This document shows, piece after piece, positions 54,107 through 62,441 of a stretch of DNA of 64,000 bases; position 1 is the stretch's first letter, and each line of letters opens with the position of its first letter. The translations under genes were made by a program, and so were the position numbers. This DNA comes from Candidatus Deferrimicrobiaceae bacterium. Its GTDB lineage: Bacteria; Desulfobacterota; Deferrimicrobia; Deferrimicrobiales; Deferrimicrobiaceae. The notes under the pieces were generated by a model, which worked only from the letters and a program-made list of their open reading frames with translations, searched no databases and had not been told where the DNA came from. Location: positions 186,001-250,000 of the forward strand of contig DASXVV010000009.1 of the NCBI GenBank assembly GCA_036504035.1. Direction: 5' to 3'.

Positions 54107-54161
54107 TTTTCGATCTCCTGTGGATTGTCGGGGGGAGGCCACCCCTCCCCCCGTGTTTACT

Positions 54162-54356
54162 TCACTTGCCGCGGCCGGAGTTGTTATTCGTCGGATCGTT
54201 CATGACGTATACCTGTCCGGATTTAGGAGTTGGGGGCATAGGTTCACCTTTGGTAATCGTTCGCTCCGTACCGATATCTGCCCCCCTGGGGCCTTGTATA
54301 CCGTACTGTCCGGACCTGGGGGCGGGAGTGCCTGGCTTAAACGTGTCTTTAGACAT
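54162..54356 (-). CDS. YjzC-like small protein
   Basis: 64 aa from ATG 54356 behind GGAGG. The sequence (DTFKPGTPAPRSGQYGIQGPRGA ... TITKGEPMPPTPKSGQVYVM) follows the short YjzC pattern: an FKPG-x-x-AP-x-SG-x-Y start and a G-x-x-FPP-like end. Function of the family is unknown. Follows an upstream gap with the 44-aa ORF. Confidence 0.65.
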   Translation of the reverse strand: MSKDTFKPGTPAPRSGQYGIQGPRGADIGTERTITKGEPMPPTPKSGQVYVMNDPTNNNSGRGK

Positions 54357-54560
54357 TTTTCGTTCCTCCATGATGTTGGCGAGCCCTTCATCGTCTATGC
54401 TTCCCGGCAGAGGTGGCCCGCCGTTGCTGTTGACGTTTCTGGTCCCCGCTGGTTATAGGTGAGCCCCTTGCTCACCTTTTTCTCGGGCCGAAGAACAAAA
54501 TTTCTTTCGGCTCGAAGGCTGGTATTCAGGAGTGGGGAGGGTTGCCCTCCCCCACCTGGT

Positions 54561-54695
54561 CTACGCTTTCACGAGAATGCGAAACGCTCGCAACCCGTAC
54601 GCAGAAGCGTAGACCCGAGTCCCGTTTTTACGAGTCACGTAAGAAACGAAGACATACGTGAACCCGTCGGGCGGCTCCGGATACACCTTTCCCAT
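54561..54695 (-). CDS. Small ORF, 44 aa
   Basis: ATG 54695 has GGAGGTG 4 bases upstream, an excellent ribosome site. The peptide starts MGKVYPEPPDGFTYVFVSYV and ends in a basic stretch. It is strand-rich and looks like a real small protein, co-directional with its neighbours. Unrecognised. Confidence 0.55.
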   Translation of the reverse strand: MGKVYPEPPDGFTYVFVSYVTRKNGTRVYASAYGLRAFRILVKA

Positions 54696-54870
54696 GGGGC
54701 ACCTCCTTCCTGCCCCACCAACATCCTGTTGACGTGATTTTATTCAGAGGAGTAAACTAGAACTTCTGAATCGAGGCAGCCGGCCTCTCACGTCCTTCGG
54801 GGCTGATGGGGCTATGTTGGGGAGTACGGACGCCAATCCGTCTCCCCAATTTTGTTTCTACGACATCGCG

Positions 54871-55428
54871 TTAACCAATGCCAAGATTTCGGACTCGAAT
54901 ATCAGCAGCTTGATACGAAACGTTCAACCTGTCCGCGATCATGCTCGGGCAACCGAATCTATTCGACATGATTTCCCGAACCGCGTGTTCCGGCATGAGC
55001 AGCGTTGCCGCCAGTTCGTTTGCTTGCCACTCAGGGTCAAGGTACGCAGGAAACTCACCCCTTCGCTTCAACCCCTCCATCCCGCGATTGACCATGACCT
55101 CTCGAACTTTCGCCGCGTGCAAAATTACATGGCTGGCCTCATGCATCATCGTGAACCGCGCCCGGCCGTCCCCGTTGCACATCTGGTCGTAGATGTCAGG
55201 TGGGATAATTACCATCTTGTCCTTCGGATGGGTAAGCCCCTCCATCCCTGCAGGGAGCTGTTGAAGGTCGAAGATGAACCCGTGGTCATGAACGATTTTC
55301 TCGAACACCCAATCGACTTCCAAGGGGGTGGCCGCAGTCAGGCACTCGGGCTGATATTTAGAAAGTAGCCGGTGCCCCTTTTCCGAGATTGCCTTTCTGG
55401 ACAACGGGTCGACGACGGGCACTTTCAT
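54871..55428 (-). CDS. ImmA/IrrE-family metallopeptidase
   Basis: 185 aa. Zinc-protease motif MMHEASHVILH (HExxH) near residue 97, followed by the downstream Glu in EWQANELAATLLMP, the ImmA/IrrE signature. These enzymes cut or inactivate XRE repressors in mobile elements and stress responses. Two bp separate it from the XRE gene, its expected substrate. Function inferred from family and context. Confidence 0.88.
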   Translation of the reverse strand: MKVPVVDPLSRKAISEKGHRLLSKYQPECLTAATPLEVDWVFEKIVHDHGFIFDLQQLPAGMEGLTHPKDKMVIIPPDIYDQMCNGDGRARFTMMHEASHVILHAAKVREVMVNRGMEGLKRRGEFPAYLDPEWQANELAATLLMPEHAVREIMSNRFGCPSMIADRLNVSYQAADIRVRNLGIG

Positions 55429-55430
55429 GG

Positions 55431-55787
55431 TCAGAGTCCTTTCGCTCGGTTAAGCAATTCAGTGATTTTATCGGCCGTGTCCTCATCCATGTCTTCGAAC
55501 GTCCGAGCGAGGGCAAATGCCATATTCCGAATCGGTTCCGTCTTGGTGTCCACGTCGAGTTCAATTTTTTTCCGATCCCGCCGAGCAAGTTCCGACATCT
55601 CGTCAAGGTTCGCACCAAGCAACTCGCAAATTGCGGCGAGCTTAGTCGACCCGGGTGGATTCCGCCGAGACATTTCAATGTCGCAGAGGTACGCTGGGGC
55701 CATTTCGAGCTTCCCGGCAAAAGCTCGCAAGGAGAATTTTTTGGCCATCCGTAGCTGTCTCAACAGTGGGCCAAATGATCCTGCCAT
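55431..55787 (-). CDS. XRE-family repressor, partner of the ImmA-like protease
   Basis: 118 aa. HTH at residues 5-60 (LLRQLRMAKKFSLRAFAGKLEMAPAYLCDIEMSRRNPPGSTKLAAICELL). The C-terminal acidic helix (FEDMDEDTADKITELLNRAKG) could be the oligomerisation or cleavage region. GGGGAGG precedes ATG 55787. As in ICE-type ImmR/ImmA pairs, it probably represses its own promoter, which carries matching repeats upstream. Confidence 0.88.
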   Translation of the reverse strand: MAGSFGPLLRQLRMAKKFSLRAFAGKLEMAPAYLCDIEMSRRNPPGSTKLAAICELLGANLDEMSELARRDRKKIELDVDTKTEPIRNMAFALARTFEDMDEDTADKITELLNRAKGL

Positions 55788-55825
55788 GATATGTTCCTCC
55801 CCTCCCGTTAGGGATTAATACCCCA

Positions 55826-55854
55826 ACGTTAGCGAACATGACGAACACTGTCAA
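55826..55854 (-). promoter_or_regulatory. Promoter and likely operator of the XRE/ImmA pair
   Basis: On the minus strand TTGACA (55,854-55,849) and TAACGT (55,831-55,826) are 17 bp apart. Two TGTTCG copies 9 bp apart lie in the spacer and could be the repressor site. Confidence 0.6.
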
Positions 55855-56375
55855 GCAATTCTGAAAGCCGGTGCTCATTCGCCCTTCCCAAACCGATTTT
55901 ATTCAGCCCCTCACGACCCATGGTTTATCGCACAACACGGTAAGGAAACCACACAGTTACATATATAGTGTGATTTTCTGCCTGACATACAAGATATGGG
56001 GGCTGTCAGGCGCTGTCAAGGGAAAGGACGTTATCGTATGCAGATTTTTATAACCCATTGATTTCGCCGCGGTTTTTAAACTTACCCAGACGACGTTCCT
56101 GCAAAATGAGTGGTGGAATTTCCTGTGGAACGGCATCATTTTCCGTCCATTAACACCCTGTTTCTATGAAGTATTATTATGGTACCCCGCCCCATTTCTG
56201 TGAGAAAGCTTAGTGATCATATTGGTTCGAATTTACCTCATGTAAAATAGATCGGTAAGGTCGTATTCTGAATCGCTCCACTTACGGGCGCAGGACCTTC
56301 TCCTCCGAGGCTGAACGAGTAGGCATCAGCCCCGGCACCCGATAACCTTTCATGTTATTTGTGCCAGCCTCCCGA
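55855..56375. other. Gene-free stretch between the XRE pair and the protease gene
   Basis: About 520 bp with no reading frame I can support. AT-rich around 55,940-56,250. No repeat or attachment-site signature was seen. Confidence 0.5.
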
Positions 56376-58595
56376 TCAAAGCCTGATCGGCACAGCGATC
56401 TGAGGAACGAGCGCTTGAAGCACGTTGTGCGCGTCCAAAATTTCCTGATGAAGCTTGGGGTGCCTCGGAGCAACGACAGTCACAACCAACGCATAACGTA
56501 TAAGTGGCGCCCCTGATGAGGCCGCGCCGCCCGCCTCCCGGGCGTTGTAGTGCACATCGAAAACCGGACCGAGCAGACTGGAACCCCGGAACGTTTTCCC
56601 AGCGTGAAGAACCGTTTCCCACTTCCCGAGGTCTGATCGCAGTTCGGCCTCAGGCCGGTACACGGCTTCAGGGAAGAAAGTCTTGGAAATCGCATTTGCT
56701 GCCCTATCGTCCCGCTTATCTCGATGGGGGCGGAAAGTTATACTCAATCCAGCTTTCGTGTAAGCCGCAGCGTCCTGCGGATCGACAGGGCTGGCATAAC
56801 AGAACGTGGCCAGAAGCAATACGTTCCCTTGAAGTTGGACTTTTGGCAAGGGAACCGGCGCACGCAGAAATTTCCCGGGTCGCAATTCGCCCTGGTAAAT
56901 AATTCTCGCGACGCCGTCGTCACAGGTTATCAACTGGTTCAGGTCGGCGGGAACGCGCCCCCAACCAACCTCAAGCGGGTCGCCAACCTGTCCACCTTCG
57001 CAGCCGTGGATCAGTAATGCCTTTATCGTGAGCGGGTGCACCTCATCGCCGAGGATGGCACTAATCCCAACAGCCGAACGGAGCGCGAGTGGTGCCGCAA
57101 AACTCGTCCCGAGTGTGGCAGCCAATTCAGTCGTTGAACCGGGGGTAGCGACATGAAAATACTCCCGCGGAGATCCCCCGAAGGCGAGGAGATCCGGCTT
57201 TCTGCGACCAGGGCTGCGACCAGGTCCTTTCGCGCTATAGGGCGCTCGACGCCAACCAGCGGTGGTATGATCTGCGGCTCCAACTGACAAAGCGTTGACG
57301 CTGTCGGATGGGACTTGAATTCGACTGAGCCCCGTAAGGTCGTCCCGCTCTCCGTTATTGCCAACCGCCACGGTCATTACGGTTTCCCCGTCGCTGAGGA
57401 TGCTGTCGATCACTGCCGTCCACGCGTGGACATCGTGGTCTTCGATCGCCAGACTGGGACCTAGGCTCAAGTTGATGAACTGGTATTGACGGGAGAGCAG
57501 CACGGTTTCAACATGAGCCAAGGTGCGGTAGAGCTCATATTGATCTTCAGCATCGCTCTTCGCGTCCAACACCCTGTGATGGTCAACAGGTGCGTATGGT
57601 CGAGAAGCAACAGAATCAGGCTCGATCGGCCCGAAAAGCAGAGCCGACGTCACGCCAAGCCCGTGCGATAGGTATTCCGGCACATCACTTGCGGCCGGAT
57701 CAGAAAGAAAATAGCGACGAACGTAGCCACCTAGCACATGCTCGTCTGGGAGACCTCCGTCGAGCACACCGACCCTAGGCTCTTTCGACAAAGGTCCTCC
57801 GCTCGGTAATCTGAAACTAACCGACAACGGAGTGCTGCGCACCATTGGTCGCACGCCTCGGAGCTTGGGCATGCCGCGGACAACGCGCATCATCGTAAAC
57901 TGAGCCAGTCGCTCGATTCCGGCAGGATCCCCTTCAATAGCGAGGAACATGAGTCGGCCAGCCGTAAAAGCGAACTCATCGTTCACTCGGAAACCGCAGG
58001 TTGCTGCGTAGTCGGCAAAAAGTGCGCGCATGTCAAGGTCGACGCCTTCGGGCGGCAAATGGAGGCCAACCTCAAAAACATGCTCTTCGGAATTGTTGTT
58101 GCCCTTAATCCTGTCAGCCGCGACCATCGGGGCAAAGGCCTCAATCTCGGTGAACTGCTGGGCGCCCGGCATTTCCTCGGTCAAGTGGCGGGCGAAATCC
58201 GTAAGTTGCCTTAGCATCGAACGCCGACCTGCAACGAATAACTCGGTTGTTTCGACTTCGACCGGCGCCGTGGATTTCACCACATGTCTCGGCCGAATTC
58301 GCAGGGTACGGGACCCAACTGACGCAAGCCCCGTCTGATCGAGCAAAGCTTTAGGGAAGTACGACTTGGCGATGTAGGCCGGATGAAGTGTCAACCTCGC
58401 TACGACGATCTCGCCCGGACACGCCTTGGACGGCAAAGCCGCAAACGTTTCGTTGGCTGCGCTTATTTGCGGCAGAATCGCCTCTTGGGCTTCTGCCAAC
58501 GTATACGGGCGTGCCTTCTCGCCCATTCCCTTCTTCGGGGCATCGATCCGGTAAGTCAGCAGTTCGCCCCTTCCGATCAGATAGCGAGTCGGCAT
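56376..58595 (-). CDS. Subtilisin-like (S8) serine protease, partner of AAA+ ATPase
   Basis: 739 aa. Catalytic triad of the S8 family: Asp in PRVGVLDGG (about residue 274), His in LSHGLGVTSALLFG (about 311), Ser in GTSFAAPLALRSA (about 505); oxyanion Asn in AVGNNGE. The first 260 residues form a separate domain without a signal peptide, so the enzyme is intracellular. Its ATG directly follows the ATPase stop (TAAATG). Such ATPase-protease pairs recur in defence islands; that this one acts in immunity is inference. Confidence 0.88.
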   Translation of the reverse strand: MPTRYLIGRGELLTYRIDAPKKGMGEKARPYTLAEAQEAILPQISAANETFAALPSKACPGEIVVARLTLHPAYIAKSYFPKALLDQTGLASVGSRTLRIRPRHVVKSTAPVEVETTELFVAGRRSMLRQLTDFARHLTEEMPGAQQFTEIEAFAPMVAADRIKGNNNSEEHVFEVGLHLPPEGVDLDMRALFADYAATCGFRVNDEFAFTAGRLMFLAIEGDPAGIERLAQFTMMRVVRGMPKLRGVRPMVRSTPLSVSFRLPSGGPLSKEPRVGVLDGGLPDEHVLGGYVRRYFLSDPAASDVPEYLSHGLGVTSALLFGPIEPDSVASRPYAPVDHHRVLDAKSDAEDQYELYRTLAHVETVLLSRQYQFINLSLGPSLAIEDHDVHAWTAVIDSILSDGETVMTVAVGNNGERDDLTGLSRIQVPSDSVNALSVGAADHTTAGWRRAPYSAKGPGRSPGRRKPDLLAFGGSPREYFHVATPGSTTELAATLGTSFAAPLALRSAVGISAILGDEVHPLTIKALLIHGCEGGQVGDPLEVGWGRVPADLNQLITCDDGVARIIYQGELRPGKFLRAPVPLPKVQLQGNVLLLATFCYASPVDPQDAAAYTKAGLSITFRPHRDKRDDRAANAISKTFFPEAVYRPEAELRSDLGKWETVLHAGKTFRGSSLLGPVFDVHYNAREAGGAASSGAPLIRYALVVTVVAPRHPKLHQEILDAHNVLQALVPQIAVPIRL

Positions 58596-59762
58596 TTATT
58601 TCATCCCCCTTCCTCGTCTCGGTGACGGCCCCGCGTGTTTACGAATCGTGTCTCTCGACACACCCGTCAACTGACTAATTTGCTGGTGGGTGTGCTTGCC
58701 AGCCTTGGCGAGTTCAATGGCCAGGCTTAAATGCTCGGCCTTGCTAAGCGTACTTGTCCCTTGTCCCACAAGACTACAGACCAGTTCCTCCAGCGGGGCC
58801 GTTTGAAGAGCATTACCACGCCGCAGTGAATTGACCGCACGCTCGACGTCCGAAAGCGACCGGCCTCGCATCGCAGCTGCAATCACGTCGACCCAAGGCT
58901 CAAATACAGCCGCGTCGTCCCCCAGAAATCGTGGCACTGCAGCATCGATTGCGGAATCATCAGGCGAGTCGAATTGGAGCACGGCATCGAATCGCCGCCA
59001 TAAAGCTGTATCAACCAATTCCGGATGATTGGTGGCGGCCAACAACAGGCCGGTGTCTGGCCACTGGTCCACCTCCTGCAATATCACGGTGACAAGACGC
59101 TTGAGTTCTCCGATGTCCGATTCGTCGCTGCGGCGTTTAGCAATCGCATCGATTTCGTCCAGCAATAGCACTGCCGCGTGCGCTTTCGCATGATCCAACG
59201 CTGCGCGTATGTTGCTACCGGTCTTACCCAAGAAACTACTCATGACCGCTGTCAAGTCCAGAACCCAAAGCGGTTTCCCAAGGGACCTCGCGATCCAGCG
59301 CGCTGAGAGGGTCTTGCCCACACCAGGCGGCCCGACCAGCACCGCTGAACGAGTAGGGCTGATGCTCCGAGCAACTAGACGGTCACGCTCCAGGCGCTCA
59401 TTTATAATCGCCTGTATTTGGCGAAGCAGCCCAACCGGCAACAAGGGAGGTGCCAATCCCTCTCTGTCATCGAATACCCTTATCAACGCTAGCTGAGAGT
59501 CGCCATCCACAGGCGCGGCGTCACTCGCAACATTGCCAGCTAATGCGCCTCGACGAAGTACCGCGCTTCCGGCAGAACGTGTCTGTGTGGTCTTTAAGCT
59601 CTCATCGAGGCGATCAGCCAGAGCGGGATGGCGCTGGCGATACTTGCGCACCAGTCGTGCAAGGAATAGGCGAACATCATCATAAGACTGGGAGGCAGCA
59701 AGCCTCGCCAAATTGGCGATATCGGCCTCTATATCGCTTAAATCATCATTTCCATTGGTCAT
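58596..59762 (-). CDS. AAA+ ATPase with C-terminal HTH
   Basis: 388 aa. Walker A LVGPPGVGKTLSA (about 143), Walker B LLLDEIDAIAK (about 200), sensor AATNHPELVD, arginine-finger region LWRRFDAVLQF, and a small C-terminal helix-turn-helix (THQQISQLTGVSRDTIRKHAG). Resembles classical FtsH/Cdc48-type AAA modules. It probably presents substrate to, or switches on, the coupled subtilisin-like protease. First gene of the two-gene unit. Confidence 0.88.
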   Translation of the reverse strand: MTNGNDDLSDIEADIANLARLAASQSYDDVRLFLARLVRKYRQRHPALADRLDESLKTTQTRSAGSAVLRRGALAGNVASDAAPVDGDSQLALIRVFDDREGLAPPLLPVGLLRQIQAIINERLERDRLVARSISPTRSAVLVGPPGVGKTLSARWIARSLGKPLWVLDLTAVMSSFLGKTGSNIRAALDHAKAHAAVLLLDEIDAIAKRRSDESDIGELKRLVTVILQEVDQWPDTGLLLAATNHPELVDTALWRRFDAVLQFDSPDDSAIDAAVPRFLGDDAAVFEPWVDVIAAAMRGRSLSDVERAVNSLRRGNALQTAPLEELVCSLVGQGTSTLSKAEHLSLAIELAKAGKHTHQQISQLTGVSRDTIRKHAGPSPRRGRGMK

Positions 59763-60084
59763 TGCCTTATTTTACCTGCATATTCTATAATTTTATTAAT
59801 GGCTAATTTTATGACGATTAATATTATTTAGTCAATATTAATTTGACCTGGTGGATTTGACCCAAGGTATTTATCACATTTCGCCTCTCCCCTGGTTTTT
59901 TCCGATCTCCTCACTTTCGCAAGCGATTCAATGGTGAATCATGCCACGGGATTGGGACAAATTTGGGACCGATATTTATTTTTGTGGGGGAAAACCGGGT
60001 GAAAACTGCAACGACAGCAAAACCCCCTTCATAAAAAGAAGTCTATAATCAGCTACTTGTGCGGATTCATAGAATTGCCGGACA
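59763..60084. other. Gene-free right border of the island
   Basis: AT-rich upstream region of the ATPase gene (59,763-59,860), then about 200 bp without a gene. A short minus-strand piece ending at 59,928 (SVPNLSQS) recalls the C-terminus of the island integrase (AVPKLSHS), but is too short to be sure. Confidence 0.45.
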
Positions 60085-60138
60085 CTTGAGGGGGTGGTGG
60101 GGAAACCCGTGCGGGTTCAAATCCCGCCTTCGGCACCA
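60085..60138 (+). repeat. attR-like copy of the tRNA-Leu 3' half
   Basis: 54 bases align without gaps to tRNA-Leu 13,877-13,930, with 48 identities; the acceptor and T-arm ends are intact and changes fall in the variable arm and T loop. No complete tRNA is present. It marks the right end of the island whose integrase lies beside the intact tRNA. Confidence 0.88.
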
Positions 60139-60550
60139 TGTTGAAATCAGAAAGGCCCCCGGGTTCCTCATCCGGGGGCCTTTTTCAGTTTCAACTCGAG
60201 CCGAAGGCGGGATTTGAAGGGAGCATGGCGCCGACCGATAGGGAGGATGAGCGGCCAGGGATGGCCACGGAAGCCATGCGACCCGGCCCGGAGCGAGAGG
60301 ACAGGACGTCCGAGCGCGGAGGGAAATCCCGCCTTCGGCACCATGTTGAAATCAGAAAGGCCCCCGGGTTCCTCATCCGGGGGCCTTTTTCAGTTTCAAC
60401 TCGAGCCGAAGGCGGGATTTGAAGGGAGAGCGCCGCCGAGCGGATAGCGAGGATCAGCCCGCATGGATGCGGGCGGCAGGCGATCGACCCGGCCCGGAGC
60501 GCGAGGACAGGACGTTCGAGCGCGGAGGGAAATCCCGCCTTCGGCACCAT
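60121..60550. repeat. Tandem 205-bp units, each starting with the tRNA-Leu 3' end
   Basis: Units start at 60,121, 60,326 and 60,532 (third is only the first 19 bases). Each full unit holds the tRNA end, then a terminator hairpin GGCCCCCGGG/TCCGGGGGCC with T-run (60,151-60,185; 60,356-60,390), then a 15-bp inverted repeat CCGAAGGCGGGATTT (60,201-60,215) pairing with AAATCCCGCCTTCGG (60,324-60,338), repeated at 60,406/60,530. The middle parts have diverged. Likely footprints of successive integrations. Confidence 0.85.
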
Positions 60551-60759
60551 CGCAATAAGCAAAGGGAAGTCAGCTTTACGCCAGGTTCCCTTTTTTCATG
60601 GAATCGGCCCGACTGGCTCAAAACTGGCTCGCGTGGCCTGGAGGCCTGATTTCGCTGGCTGAAAAACCGACGATTCCAACCGAGTCCCTGTTTTGACTTC
60701 TACCAATCTCAGGACCAGAATACCGGATATATTCAGGCATAAATGGACAGGAGACGCCC

Positions 60760-61635
60760 CTGAGCTTTGTTGTTCAGAGGCATTCGCGCACCATTGCCGA
60801 CGTAAAGATCACGAGCATCGGAGGCCGGAAAGGACTTGGTCATGCTCGCCTCCTTATTTACTTGGAGCTCGACCTTCCGCGACTTCCGGAAAACACTACC
60901 GCCTTCCTCATGGAGATCGGAGGCGACCTTTCAGTCAACCGAGGAGCAATCAGCGTCCCCTTGGGGGCGCTCCACCCATGTGATCGCCCAGGAATCACTG
61001 AAGCCTTATTCGAAAATTCACGGAAGGACTACAGGACCCTGATGGTCGAATTGGACCACCGACGAATTGAAGCGTTGGAAGATATCCGCCAAGGCGGCGA
61101 CCTTACTTTTTCGGCCACCCTTTGGGCACACGTGAAATATCGCAATGACATGGAAATTTCCACCGATACCCTGACTCACTTCATCAATCAGGGGGTATGG
61201 GTCAAAATCCTGAAAGAGCTGGGCTACGCCGAGCTGTTGTTGCTCGAAGTGCCTGTGCCCAACTCAAACATCCACCCCGAATTTTCCAAGGCGGTAAAAC
61301 ACCTTGAGAAGGCGCATCGATTCATGATGCAAGGATACTGGCGCGACGCCGTCGGAACATGCCGCAATGTACTCGAGTCCCTGCGAGTAGCCTTAGGAGA
61401 GAGAAAATATAAGGACCCCACAACAGATCCATGGTTCGCCAATCTGCGGGAAAAGAGCAAAGACGAGCGACTTGAAATAATCCGGAAAGCGCTGGAGGTA
61501 TACACGCATCCCGCTCACCATGCTGATGAGAACGCCGCCGGAATCGAATGGGACCGCACGGACGCCGTGGCCATGCTATCCATCCTTTCGGCGCTGTTGG
61601 GATGCTACATGAAGCCTGCAAAGGTTTCGGAGTAG
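60760..61635 (+). CDS. Hypothetical protein with HEPN-like C-terminal region
   Basis: 257 aa from TTG 60862, or about 291 aa if CTG 60760 (AGGAG 6 bases upstream) is used; the extra N-terminus (VKITSIGGRKGLGHARLLIYLEL) reads like true coding sequence and no ATG lies between. The N-terminal half is beta-rich, the C-terminal half helical (YWRDAVGTCRNVLESLRVAL ... YTHPAHHADEN), similar in plan to HEPN or Apea-like domains. Followed 34 bp later by a second gene with an Arg-x4-His motif, so the two may work together. Confidence 0.65.
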   Translation: MSFVVQRHSRTIADVKITSIGGRKGLGHARLLIYLELDLPRLPENTTAFLMEIGGDLSVNRGAISVPLGALHPCDRPGITEALFENSRKDYRTLMVELDHRRIEALEDIRQGGDLTFSATLWAHVKYRNDMEISTDTLTHFINQGVWVKILKELGYAELLLLEVPVPNSNIHPEFSKAVKHLEKAHRFMMQGYWRDAVGTCRNVLESLRVALGERKYKDPTTDPWFANLREKSKDERLEIIRKALEVYTHPAHHADENAAGIEWDRTDAVAMLSILSALLGCYMKPAKVSE

Positions 61636-61669
61636 GTTCGTGTCCATATTTCGTTAACTGGATGCCCGA

Positions 61670-62263
61670 ATGACAGACTCCATTTGGATTCGCACAGACG
61701 AGCGCACCGAAGCCCTGAAAGCTCTAGAGATGGTCGTGGACTCTCTTCGAGCCGCAAGGATTGATCCATATCGATGGAAATGGGCCATTTTGGCTATGCA
61801 GAATGCGATCCAAGCCCTTATCGTAACCACCATCAGCGGTACCGATGGATTGGGCGCTCTCCGCCCCGATATCGCAAGGAAGTGGATGGAGGCCTATGAG
61901 AGCGGAACAGATAATTTTCCGGCGGAGATGAAGATCGACTGGTTCCCTGAGCTATATGATCGGATGAAGAAAGAGTTCAGTTACGCTCCTGCCAGCGCCG
62001 TAGACGATGGCGTGACTAAGGTCAACAATCTCCGAAATCGTTTCGTGCATTTTTCAGCCCAATCATGGTCACTCAATCCAAGCGGACTTCCGCAAATGTT
62101 CAAGGATTGTCTCGCTGTAGTCTCCTTCTTGATCGGGAAGGCGGGAGGCATCCCAGCATGCGAGATCGGCCTGATCGAAAATTTGACACATGCCCACGTG
62201 GAAGCAGTAAAGCTGGCTGACGAGATCGACTCGATGTACCACCCGCGAGGGGGATTTTTCTGA
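61670..62263 (+). CDS. Putative HEPN-like protein
   Basis: 197 aa, helical. VNNLRNRFVHFSAQSW (about residue 122) carries Arg-Asn-x3-His, the HEPN active-site pattern, in a helix following an acidic segment. This would suggest an RNase or a HEPN-type scaffold. No full-length family recognised. Second gene of a rightward pair outside the island's attR, still in the same hot spot. Confidence 0.7.
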   Translation: MTDSIWIRTDERTEALKALEMVVDSLRAARIDPYRWKWAILAMQNAIQALIVTTISGTDGLGALRPDIARKWMEAYESGTDNFPAEMKIDWFPELYDRMKKEFSYAPASAVDDGVTKVNNLRNRFVHFSAQSWSLNPSGLPQMFKDCLAVVSFLIGKAGGIPACEIGLIENLTHAHVEAVKLADEIDSMYHPRGGFF

Positions 62264-62441
62264 TAGCAAAGAGACGGATTTAAGAGAAAACTCTCGTGTG
62301 ATTAATCTGCATATCTTAAAGAAGCCTTCTCTATGTCGAGCGAGAAATCGTCGATGGAGCCTTTCGTATAGCGCAAGTTCAGCACCTTCATCGAAAATCC
62401 CGGAAGTGGTTTACCGCCATCGAGTGGGGCAGCGGACGGCG

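Noticed and set aside
59928-59990. Second integrase remnant at the right border (SVPNLSQS)
   Set aside because: Only about ten codons with an in-frame stop just upstream; similarity could be chance.
60138-60649. Short proteins with KAGFEG and GPEREDRTSERGG over the tandem units
   Set aside because: They arise from reading tRNA ends and terminators; a common annotation artefact.
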